A stretch of 61,502 bases of DNA, from positions 1 through 61,502 of the forward strand of contig WIDE01000147.1 of the NCBI GenBank assembly GCA_015039315.1. Direction: 5' to 3'. Position numbers and translations under genes: made by a program. How positions within the stretch are numbered: the first letter of the stretch is position 1; the number at the start of each line of letters is the position of its first letter. This DNA comes from Clavulina sp. PMI_390 (lineage: Eukaryota > Basidiomycota > Agaricomycetes > Cantharellales > Hydnaceae). The notes below the pieces were generated by a model. It saw nothing but the letters and a program-made list of their open reading frames with translations. It did not search any database and was not told the DNA's origin. This document shows, in pieces, positions 45,559-55,194 of the stretch.

Positions 45559-47106
45559 ATGGCTGCTGAAGCTGGCGCTGTAAATGGTGTAGCCCCTTTG
45601 CTGAATGATCAAAGAATCCAGGTACGTGTTGTCGATGTTGTCGATCATGAGGTGTGGACCCACCACCTTGAGCGGGGGAACACCCCCTCCACGCGTCAAA
45701 GGGGATTATGGACGCGGCATACTGACTACTTCCTCACCCTCTCTTTCTCCTTATCCTTTTCGTGATTTTATCATTATTATTCCACTCGGTGTTGGGTGGA
45801 TTGCGACCCCTGGACGACACGACCGGTCACGGCTCCCTCGGAACGCATGTACGAACGAACGCATGAACATCGTCCTCGTGCCGCTGTTCATGACTGGCCC
45901 CTGGGTTTGGGGCGTGCACTCTCTTGTGTCTATGCACTCATTCTTCGCTGGAAATTGCTATCATAATGAATGGGCTCCTCCCCCCACGACACGCATATAC
46001 ACGCCAACACCTGGATCACGGCCGCTACCACTCTCTAGCTCGCCCAAGAGTTGAGCTCAGCCGCGCATGCCCTCAATCGGGCAGCGATCACATCTGAGCG
46101 CCTCTCTCGAATGCTTACTAGCATCGATTTTGAGGATCAGTCGCCCGTTGAGCAACAAACCGCCTACTTGACCGCGCTCACTGCGACCCGAGATCTCTCA
46201 AGCTTGTTCACGCTTAACCCGCCTCCCGACGAGGATGGCAAGAAGAAGCGTAAGCGTGTTGCGAAAGATCCGAATGCGCCGAAGAAGCCCGTGACAGGGT
46301 ATTTGCTGTATCAGGAGGAGCAGAAGCGCGAGCTGAAGGGCAAAGAAGACACACCTGCGTACAAGGAGATGCTCAAGCTGATTGGCGCAAAGTGGAAGGA
46401 ACTTACCGACGCAGAGAAGCAGGTCTGTCTATAGTTTTCTTCTCTGGCGTGGCCCTGCCGCTCTCTTGCTGGCATGTTACTGATGGGTCATTTTCGTTGG
46501 TTTCCTATGTATAGCCCTACGAAGAGGCTCACAAGGCTGCCGTCGCTCAGTACGAGATCGAGAAGGCTGCGTATGACCAATCACTCGGACTCTCACCGGT
46601 ATGTTCATTCTCTCGTCCACCACCATTGTGGACTTTTGTCCGGCTGACTCAGAGTACTGATAACCGCATGGTCATGGTAGGTCGCCGAGATCCCCAAGGA
46701 AGACAAGAAATCCAAGGAGAAACCCAAAGCCAAGGAAGATAAGCCTGCGGCGAAGCCCCGGGCCTCTGATGCCAAGGCATCTACCAGCAAGGCTGCCACG
46801 AAGCCTGCTTCGAAAGCCGCACCTCCACCCCAGGAGTCGGAGGAGTCAAGCGAAGAGGATGTTAGTAATTTACTTTCTTCGTTATCCCCTATCATCTTTT
46901 GTGCTTTCTCGCATCGATGAACCTGAGGGAAACTGACCCGCGTTCTTCCATCTTATTTACAGTCGAGCACTGAAGAAGAGGATTCTGAGGAAGAGGAAGT
47001 GGTCCCAGAGCCACCAAAGAAGAAAGCAAAGGCGGAGCCTGCAAAGCCTGCTGCAAAGGCTACGAACTCTAGGAAGGACAAGGCTCCTGCGTCAAGGAAG
47101 AAGTAG
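45559..47106 (+). CDS. HMG-box chromatin protein
   Basis: This is a nuclear DNA-bending protein with one HMG box. Five exons (45559-45621, 46051-46422, 46515-46598, 46681-46860, 46963-47106) encode 280 residues. A helical N-terminal segment (22-80) is followed by KKKRKRVAKDPNAPKKPVTGYLLY, the start of the box, and the box ends with the KEL-DAEKQPYEEA block near 165. The tail alternates Lys/Ala/Pro and acidic stretches (ESEESSEED, EEEDSEEEEVV) with a basic end (SRKK). Intron 1 is 429 nt, much longer than the rest. The order resembles single-box Nhp6/HMGB-like fungal proteins with an extra N-terminal domain. A decayed copy of exon 4 lies at 41.5 kb. Confidence 0.9.
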
Positions 47107-47730
47107 GATGCTGCTCGCCCGCTACCTGTACCCTCACATCGAAACCGTCATTCGACGGACACCTCTCTGCTGCTTTTCCTTCTTTATTTCATACTCTCTT
47201 TCTGTGCTTGCCTGCCATCACCACCTTTGCTCCAATTGTGTTTCTTTCCGCTCGAAGTCATCCTCCCCTGCCTTCCCTGAACTACTTTATTGCGAATCCT
47301 GTCATCTGTTTTCACGTGTGCTTTTGCCATTGTTATGAACTCTCTCAAGTAGTCACTACCTACTTGTAGTATCTCGCTGCGCATTTGCAAGCTTGTTCTC
47401 CCACCCCTCGTCATGTCTCCACTGCTTTCGCTAACGTTCGATGTGTTACGTGTGAGACGGGTGCTGCGCTCATATTTCGGGTTTGGCAGTGCGCCAAGAG
47501 TGGAGACCTCGGATCACACTATACTATTTTACTAACAGCACAGCCCAAAAAGCAATACGGATTCGCCGCCGCCGGGCCCGCGCGTCGCTGTTGTGGAGTG
47601 TTGCGCTTCGCAGATCGCCATCCATATAAGAGCAGTGCTGTGGTCGACCTTCCCCCTCCTTTCTCTCTCTCCCAACTAGCAACCACCTATCCTCCTCCTC
47701 TTCTTTACCGGGCCCTTGCGTGCCCCAGAG
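47107..47730 (+). promoter_or_regulatory. intergenic region with TATA box at 47625-47630
   Basis: It contains the HMG-box gene 3'UTR and the promoter of the WW-domain gene. TATAAG at 47625-47630 lies 106 bp before the ATG at 47731, a plausible core promoter position. Confidence 0.5.
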
Positions 47731-49159
47731 ATGTCTCAGACAAATCCTGATACTCGTCCATTGCCTGATGGTATGTTGGGCGATCCGCGCGCCCCGGTCG
47801 ACTCTCACCGAGGCATCGGTGCTGTTTGCGTCGATTCGAGAAACTGACGTGTTTCTTGCTCCTCTACTTTTAGGCTGGATCACCCAGTACGATGCAAAGT
47901 ATGCTCTGTCTCGGATCATTTGAGTCGCCTATTCGGCACGTCTGACGTCGAACCCCTGGCGTTCGTTTCCTCCTATTTCGCAACGTTGCACGATCGTCGT
48001 GATGTCGTCCTCGTCTGAAGCTACAAGGCTTGGTATGCATATCCTCCCTCCTGCGTGAATTATGCGATCGCTCACTGGGCACTTCCCGCACATCGCATAT
48101 ATAATCTTCCGTCCGATCGCATCACCTGGCCAACTTACTTGCTTTCACTCCCTCTCTCTGTGCCAATCACTCACTCAATTGAAATTGTCCCCGGCCATCA
48201 ACCGCAATTTCATCCGACCACAAACAACCTGTTTTGTCTATCATGCATGTAGGTTCTACGTGAACACCAGGGAGCAGCCGCCCATTAGCCACTGGGAGCA
48301 CCCTGCAGGACGTGCTCCTCCGCCACCGCAGCAGCACTCAGCGCCTTCTGGCCCCCCACCTCCCAACAACAGCTACGGAAGTACGTTCAATATTACAAGC
48401 ATGGCTCTGGCCGACATTATTCTGACGATCTGACACTTGTATGCTAGGTGGATACCCACAGCAACAGCAGCCTCCTCAGGGATACCAAGGAGGACCCCCA
48501 CCCCAAGGAGAGGACAGGGGCCTGTTTGGATTTGGCGGCCGTCGTGATGACCGCGATGATCGTCGTCACCGCAGGCATTCACGCTCTCGCTCTCGATCTC
48601 GTTCCCGTGACCGGTACAAGTACAACAACGGCCCTCCTCCTCAGGGTGGGTACGGCTACGGGGCCCAACCTTGGGGGTATGGTCCTCAGCCTGGCTATGG
48701 ACCACCTCCACAAGGCTACCCGCCACAAGGTTATCCGCCACAGGGTTACCCTCCCCAGGGCTATCCTCCCCAAGGTTATCCTCCTCAAGGGTATCCTCCT
48801 CAGGGATACCCCCAGCAGGGATATGCGCCTCAGCAGCAGCAGTACCAGCAGCCACCACCCCAGCGCCAGGGTGGTGGCGGCTCCGGCATGGGAACCGCTC
48901 TCCTCGCAGGTGGTGCTGGTCTCGTAGGCGGTGCTCTCTTGATGGATGCCTTCGAGGACCATGAAGACCACGAGGAGCGGGAAGCATACGATCAGGGATA
49001 CCAGGATGGTCAGGATAGTAAGTCGTCTCGCTGCTTTGACATTTGGCGCTTGTGCCGTCATGAGCTTGTCTCTGATATTGCCATCTATTCTTTTCTGCTT
49101 CCGTAACAGATGACTTCAATGGCGGCGGTGGTTTCGATGATGGAGGTGGTGATTGGTAA
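47731..49159 (+). CDS. WW-domain protein, WWM1-like
   Basis: Yeast WWM1 is a WW-domain partner of the metacaspase; a similar role here is only suggested. Six exons (47731-47770, 47874-47898, 48021-48032, 48253-48380, 48448-49017, 49110-49159) encode 274 residues. The WW domain (about 11-40) reads LPDGWITQYDANYKAWFYV and then TREQPPISHWEHP, with both Trp and the Pro present. Its centre, NYKAW, requires a 12-nt exon. Next come Pro/Gln-rich sequence, an RS/RD-rich patch, seven or more tandem GYPPQ repeats and a Gly-rich hydrophobic segment (GGAGLVGGALLMDAFEDHEDHE). The end is GGGGFDDGGGDW. The domain order matches WWM1-type proteins. Confidence 0.85.
48705..48830 (+). repeat. tandem 15-bp repeat encoding GYPPQ
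   Basis: Near-perfect copies of a 15-bp unit (GGYTATCCKCCWCAR type) encode GYPPQ in frame inside the WW-domain gene. Variation is mainly at third codon positions. Such tracts are flexible low-complexity linkers and tend to vary in length. Confidence 0.8.
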
Positions 49160-49674
49160 ACAGTTGCATCTCTGTGCACTCTTGAATGAATTATTATGGG
49201 CCCTTTACGCTCGCTTCTTCATTGGCCTTGAATTCTTTTTTCTGTAATGTTGGACGTGATATTCTTACTTCACGAGGCCCATAGTTGTAAATATACGTCG
49301 CCATATTCATTTTGGTTTTCATATAGGACGCCCCTCGTCGATGACGCGCTATGAGGAGTGTTCCGTTCCCACGGCCACAAGGCTGAATCTTGGACGAATC
49401 ATGAAGCAAACACACGGAGTAAGACACCCTTCGCCTCACAACAACAGCAGTCTATGGAGGCTAGGATCCACCACTCTTTGGGCGATGAAAATATCGCTGT
49501 GAATCGTGCTCGATGATGAATTTGGATCATTCGACCAGAGGTTTCGTAGAGATTGACGACTGATACCTGTGCAGGCGATTACCTTTTCCCCACGCTCGCA
49601 TTGCCTTACGCTACGGCCGTTGCACTTCTCAACTTTCGCCCACGATCGCTGGTGTCTTTGGGAAAACAAAAATC
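49160..49674. other. intergenic region upstream of F-box gene 1
   Basis: No gene was supported. It contains the 3' end of the WW gene and the promoter of the F-box gene. Confidence 0.5.
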
Positions 49675-51546
49675 ATGCAGAGCGAGGAGCACTACGCCAA
49701 GAGCTCCCTTCTGACCCTCCCATTTGAGATTTTTGTGCGAATTCTCGGAGACGTGGACATGATTTCACTCATCAAGCTATCTTGGGTTAGTCCGTCTCGT
49801 ATCATCTTAGCACGCCTGATCAAACTTCTTGCTATCATTCAGACGTGTAAAGAATTCAATGCTTTTGTAACAACTGAAAGATACCTGTGGCAGTTGGTTG
49901 TGCGAAAGCAACTGTATGACGAGCTGATACCTGTGGGCTCGCTGCCTCTGTCAGAGATGAGCCTACCGCAGCTCTTTTCGTACGCTACCCGGAAGAGCCG
50001 GTTGTTTGATTCTATGCGCCGAAATTACGACGGAGTGAATTGTCGTCGGATTGACATCCATCTTACGTTACCAGACACGCCTGAATACTTCGAGTTTTCC
50101 ATGAAATACCTTCTCAGCCCAAAGCTTTTACCAGGTGGCCGGTACATTTTAGGCCTTATCGTAGGAGATTCTACTTCGCTGATCTGCTGTTGGGACCTAT
50201 ACATACCCCCAATTCAGCATGGCACTATGCTCCCTGCAGCTACCTTGCTGCTCCCTAGGGCTAAGAAATTACTCCTTTCTAGAGTGTTATGCGCACCAGG
50301 TCGTAGCCTACAGGATAGAACCTTCCCGTTCGCCGTTTTCAAGGCTACAGGGTAAGTGTGCTGTGCCCAGAACTCAAATGTGTGCCTGTACTGATTAGAT
50401 GGCACGGGACAGTGATCATAGCGAAATAGCCATTCTGCAGCTTCGTACCTCGCCAGTCGCTCCTCCAACTCTTAATATCTCCGCAAGCAGGAAATGGAAT
50501 CACTATGTCACTCCAACCTCCATTGTAGGAGATTGGGTAATAATCCAAGGCCTTACTGAAGGTGGAGAAAGCGGTTTCGTCTGGAACTGGAAATCAAATT
50601 ACGTGGAGCAGCTTTCTTCGTCTCCGGGATGTGTTCTCTTGACCGCCTGGGGAGTACTTGCGCTCACGGGCACAAGTGGACCCCATGAGCAACAGGAGGA
50701 GCGGGGCTTGGATGCTAGTGATGAGATGTTGGGCCTCACAATCGCCCAGTTTCGTTCGCACACGCGGTACCCCGCCAGCGGTGTTGCATCCCTTGCACAA
50801 GGTGATTTTGCCGAGAACCTTCTCTCCACGCAACAGGTTTCACAATCTGCCTCCGTATCGGCTGTCTCATCAATATACTCAACGACGGGGTCGAAAGCCA
50901 CATCTGGCCGTATTGCTGAACCAGTTCTGCATAGTGCAGAAGAGGCAATATTTTTCATAAAGGACGTGAAGTCTACTCATGAGGCTTGGGAGCAGCGTAT
51001 GTTTTCAATTCGAACTCCATTTGAGGTTTCTTGCTCGTATGCAACGGGTACATCTAGGGTTTCGGTGGACATCATCGAGCGGCATACCGGCTTATGCGAA
51101 TGGAGCTCCCCACATGGGTTAAATTTTGATTCTTCGGATGATTCCGAATCTGCTCTTGCTCAGGTGCGTTTAGCGCTAGGGGGGAATGTTTATTCAGGGA
51201 CGACACATGATGCCCCAGCAATTCAAGAGAGACGCTCATCTTTAGATCTTCTCAATCGAGCACCTTTATTGGAGCCCCAAGAGCCTTTTTCCCCGGTTCA
51301 ATCAATGGTAAGGGCAGTTGGTCGGTGGGTGTACATCAGAGGGCATATCAAAGCTACGGTCCTCTCCTGTTCGTGAACTTTCCCAGCCGCATCTATGACA
51401 GTAGTCGGATCAGATGGGCAACTGAAACAGGGTTCTGTGCTCGTTCTGGCACATGGATTTTCAGGCCACCGACGGCTTTCGCAATTCCTCCTTTGCTAGA
51501 TAGCGCAGGGCAATATCTATCGCTTATCCTACTGAAGTTTGATTGA
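49675..51546 (+). CDS. F-box protein, copy 1 (probable 1-nt frameshift near the 3' end)
   Basis: F-box proteins bring substrates to SCF ubiquitin ligases. Exons 49675-49785, 49843-50351 and 50413 onward encode an F-box (about 12-50, LLTLPFEIFVRILGDVDM then LSWTCKEFNAF). A long C-terminal region matches copy 2 (PGGRYILGL, LICCWDLYIPP, GDWVIIQ, WNWKS). The acceptor at 50412 was chosen because it gives GDHSEIAILQ, parallel to GHSEISVLQ in copy 2. After EPQEP the frame ends early at 51376, while the continuation to 51546 (FCARSG ending LSLILLKFD) lies one frame over. Copy 2 has one extra base between these points, so a 1-nt deletion or a sequencing error in the T5C4 run is likely. A 32-nt intron would also restore frame but is too short. 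Confidence 0.7.
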
Positions 51547-52814
51547 GCTTTTTGGGGCCCATATTCATTTTACATGGTATCTGTATTCTCTTTCTATGAT
51601 TCTCCACAATATTCTGTTGTGCCACTATCGTCAATTGGGAACGGAAAGTGACCCAGCTCCTGCAGGCGTTCATCGTGTACTTCTGATGAGTGGCTCCAAG
51701 CCGTGACCTTACTCGGAAGCACTAGGATATTGGATACCTATATCAAACCGTTTGGCCGATAAACGTCGGCACAGTTATTTTTGGCGCGATGTGTACGTGG
51801 AATTTGGACTCCAAGGTCATTGTAGGGGGCAGCAAGGGCCCAGCGATCAATCGAATGAGAGCAGTCTGGCCCACAATGATAAAATGTTCCAAGATTCGTC
51901 AGGGTAACTGAGCCTTTGGTCGCGTATGTAAGGACGAGGGTGTTAACAAGTATATGTTAACATTGTAAGACAAGGGTGGTGGGTTTAGAGGGAGAGGAGA
52001 TAATTTGTATTGACGGAGTCGAAAGATCCGCATCTTTTTCGAGGGCCTCTGATTCGTTCCTCCCAGTCGTCAACTTCTCTTTGACGCCAGATGAATTGTG
52101 GAAGGGAATGGCGAGGCTAGCAAACACGAACGTAGTGATGGGGATTAGCAGGGAAACCGGGCTACCCAGCTACTGGGCGAATCGGAAGAGGAGCTCGGCA
52201 GCACTTGAAGAAAGGGAGTTTATCCTTGGAGAGGGAGGGTATTGCACTCTGGTTGTGCATAAGCCCATAGTCTAAGTGATACTACCGAAGTGAAATTTCT
52301 GCGCCGCGTGATGCTTGACAGAGAAGTGGAATAAATCTTAGGAGTATAGAATCAGTCTCTAGGTCTTAAGTGATGTGGTTTATCCCCATGGAGTGCGTTG
52401 GTCTGTTGTTCTGACGGGCTACACCAAGAATATCCCACTTCATGACGGGCACCCTGATGATGAGACAACCGGATAGTATAATGAGGCGAAGATATTAACA
52501 TTCCTTAGCCGATAAGAAAGATCGACATGAAGCACGGTTGTTGATGAAAATACCGCAAAAGCCAGAGACACCGTGATGGTCGATGAGTGATGATACCTGT
52601 GCTGTCCGACCGAGTCCGAAACTGAGTGCGCTTGTTTACAGTTGTGTATTGCTTTGATGCGCCCATCTGCAACCTGCTAGGGCGATCGCATAGTGACCAT
52701 TTTATCGCCGTAAAACGCCTCAACTACGAGGCCATGATGTGTGATCCCTGAATACGATCATGAATCAGTCCGGAGATCCTCTGCGACACGAGAGAAACCA
52801 CTCAGTTCAGAGCC
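51547..52814. other. intergenic region upstream of repeat-precursor gene 1
   Basis: A 99-codon frame at 51976-52275 has no clear relatives and was not called. From about 52620 the sequence resembles the region before gene 2, showing that the promoter was duplicated with the gene. Confidence 0.45.
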
Positions 52815-52820
52815 TATAAG
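52815..52820 (+). promoter_or_regulatory. TATA box of repeat-precursor gene 1
   Basis: TATAAG within CCTATAAGACCAT is conserved exactly at 57971 upstream of gene 2, in a block of shared sequence. With the 5'UTR intron that follows, its distance from the ATG is reasonable. Confidence 0.6.
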
Positions 52821-52920
52821 ACCATGCACGCAGCGGGGCCTGAACTCCTCACTCCACCCGGTCAACTCCTCCTCTTCGGCTCTCTTCGCTTTTCTCTGAG
52901 ACACTAGTGCACTGGTTGTA

Positions 52921-52979
52921 GTAAGTGGCTGCACTTTGGTGTAGTTCAGCGCTTGATTATCGCTGACATCTCGTACCAG
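52921..52979 (+). other. 5'UTR intron of repeat-precursor gene 1 (candidate)
   Basis: GTAAGTGG to TACCAG, 59 nt, is followed by CTTGTCG. Gene 2 has GTAAGCCC to CATTAG then CTTGTCA at 58077-58126. The matching flanks (CACTGGTTG before, CTTGTC after) support a conserved 5'UTR intron. Confidence 0.55.
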
Positions 52980-53126
52980 CTTGTCGTTTATTTCATTCAA
53001 GCTTCACTTCATCAGCGTGCACTTTGACAGTCACTTTCGACCTCTCCTGTTTTTTTTTTTACTCTTTACGAACCGCTCTTTGCACTTTCCCTTCATCTTC
53101 CCATTTTATCAACAACCTCAACCAAC

Positions 53127-54787
53127 ATGCGTGCCGCCACCTCTGTTGCCCTCATTGCCCTCCTGGCCGCCCCCGTGTTCGCTGCTCCGATCTCCTCTAC
53201 TCCTGTTGGGGGGGAGCCTAGCATCAGTACTCAAATCATCTCCTCTGCTGCTGGTGGTGCGGCGTCTGGTGCTGTTGGAAACCTTTTGAGCAAGGTTAGT
53301 GTCTTGATATGAACAGTTTCGCTTGGAAGAGGGAGTCTGACTGCCCCGTTTATTCCTCAAAAGCTCGAGAGTCTCTTCAGGCGCGACTTCGATGAGCGTT
53401 CAACTGGCGCTCTTACGAACATCGTTAAGCAGGCTCAAAGCCTTTCAGCCGCCGACAAGGCCACGGTCAAGACTGCCCTCGTGAACAAGATCAGCACTCT
53501 CCAAAACAAGCGTGACGATTCAGAGCTAGAGGCTCGTGCACCTCTCTCGTCTACTAGCCTTGGAGGGTCACTCCTCTCATCCGCTGCTGGTGGAGCTGCC
53601 TCTGGGCTCGTCGGGAACCTTCTCGGCGAGATCGAGAGTCTTTTCCGACGTGATGACAGAGAGCTCGAGGCTCGTGCTGGCCTCGGTGGTGCTATTGCGT
53701 CCTCTGTCGCTGGTGGCGCAGCATCCGGTCTTGTTGGTAACCTACTGGGCGAGGTTCGTTTCCTGCTTATGTTTATGTTGTGCCTTCAAGTAGCCAATCT
53801 TAGTGCCTCACCCTATAGATTGAGAGCCTGTTCAAGCGGGATGATTCCGCTCTTGAGGCTCGTGCTCCCCTGTCATCGACGAGCCTTGGCGGGTCACTTC
53901 TTTCGTCTGCTGCTGGTGGTGCTGCCTCTGGCCTTGTGGGAAATCTTCTCGGCGAGATCGAGAGCCTGTTCCGACGTGGCGTCACTGACGTTCACGATGA
54001 GGAGCTCTACGTTAAGCGGGATGTTAGCTCTATCAGCAGCATCATCACCCAAGCACAAACGCTCTCGGCTTCCGACAAGGCGACGGTCAAGAGTGCCCTA
54101 ATGAACAAGATCGGGACTCTGCAAACGCCTTCGAAGCGTCTTTCTGCCAGCGGCGCTGCTGGGACCGCGCTCGGTGGCCTCGCTTCAGTCGGCGCTAACT
54201 CGATTGTCAGCGGGTTGCTGAGCTCGATCGAAAGTTTGTTCAAGCGCGATGAGGCTGAGGCTTTGATGGCGCGCGAGGAGACGATGATGAAGCTGCATGC
54301 TATGCAGCGTCGCTCGCCTCTCTCTTCAACTAGTCTCGGTGGGTCTCTCCTTTCGTCAGCTGCTGGGGGTGCGGCATCGGGCCTGGTCGGAAACCTGTTA
54401 GGCGAAATCGAGAGCCTTCTCAAGCGCCAAGATTCCGAACTTGAGGCGCGTGCCCCCCTGTCAGCCACGAGCTTGGGCGGTTCTATCGTCTCTTCTGCTG
54501 CGGGTGGTGCTGCATCGGGCTTGGTGGGCAACTTGCTTGGAGAAATCGAAAGCTTGTTCCGACGGGACGAGGCTGAGCTTGAGGCCCGCGCGGGTCTCGG
54601 TGGTGCTATCGCTTCTTCTGTCGCTGGTGGTGCAGCGTCTGGGTTGGTCGGCAACCTGCTTGGCGAGATCGAGAGCCTATTCCGACGCTCAGAGGAGTTT
54701 GGGTATGTTCTGATTGCTTTATTTCCAAGTTAAGCAGGCACTGATATATTTCTCCTCACACTTGATAGGATCAATGAGCTTGACTAA
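53127..54787 (+). CDS. secreted multi-repeat precursor with KR/RR sites, gene 1
   Basis: I do not know a named family. Exons 53127-53294, 53364-53753, 53819-54702 and 54769-54787 encode 486 residues. A signal peptide (MRAATSVALIALLAAPVFA) leads to about eight copies of a core unit. The full form starts APLSSTSLGGSLLSS, continues AAGGAASGLVGNLLGEIESL and ends F-[KR]R; a shorter form starts AGLGGAIASSV. Each core ends at a dibasic KR or RR, the Kex2 signature. Between cores lie acidic spacers of the type D-x-ELEAR. Two copies of a second module (TNIVKQAQSLSAADKATVK, ending in KR) are predicted helical. The last 19-nt exon encodes INELD. The layout fits fungal Kex2-processed repeat proteins, like mating-factor or repellent precursors. 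The peptide function is unknown. Confidence 0.85.
53364..54702 (+). repeat. in-frame protein repeats of gene 1
   Basis: Core copies start near 53538, 53683, 53863, 54313, 54451 and 54589, with a diverged copy near 54148. DNA identity between copies is high but concentrated in the G/A-rich AAGGAASGLVGNLLGEIESL part, and synonymous differences are frequent, so selection on the peptide is likely. Confidence 0.75.
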
Positions 54788-55194
54788 AGGCTGTGCCTTC
54801 ATCCAGATAATTTCCTCCATTATTCGCTTCTATATTCGTTTTCTCCCATTTTGACATGAAGTCACTTGTGAGCGCTTCGCTGTTGTTTTGTGTCTTGAAG
54901 CTTGTAGGTCTACATTTTCGTCCTTTTGGGATGCAGTACTAGTACTAGAGGCGTTTGACTGGGTGGTCACATTTTGTCGCTTTGTATTGCCTACCATCTG
55001 TATTTTAACCTGAACAAACTTCAATGTTATGCTATAGCTAGGTGCAAGGACTCAGTGAAACCGCAGCACGGAAATTGCCTGGATGGAGGGATCATAAACG
55101 CTCCCCTGTTCCCACACTCGCATTGCCCCTATCTGTGCTCATCGAGTTTCTTTCGCTGCTCGATGTCCGAAGGGTTTTGGATGAGAAGATAGAC
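54788..55194. other. intergenic region between gene 1 and F-box gene 2
   Basis: This is the 3'UTR of gene 1. GAGGTGTTTGACTGGGTGGTC-like sequence near 54950 recurs near 60726 after gene 2, marking the duplicated unit. No gene was seen. Confidence 0.5.

Noticed and set aside
48705..48830. Possible CRISPR-like or satellite array
   Set aside because: The 15-bp units have no spacers and translate in frame to GYPPQ inside a gene.
51308..51339. A 32-nt intron that would repair F-box copy 1
   Set aside because: It is shorter than any other intron here and would remove sequence that is coding in copy 2. A 1-nt deletion explains the data better.
51976..52275. 99-codon frame between F-box copy 1 and the repeat precursor
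   Set aside because: It has a faint resemblance at its end to the F-box protein C-terminus (LTLV against TLVV), but too little to call a gene or fragment.
54007..54654. Long minus-strand frame opposite repeat-precursor gene 1 (and a similar one opposite gene 2)
   Set aside because: Repeats with strong codon bias keep the antisense frame open. The sense frame has the signal peptide, dibasic sites and splice structure.
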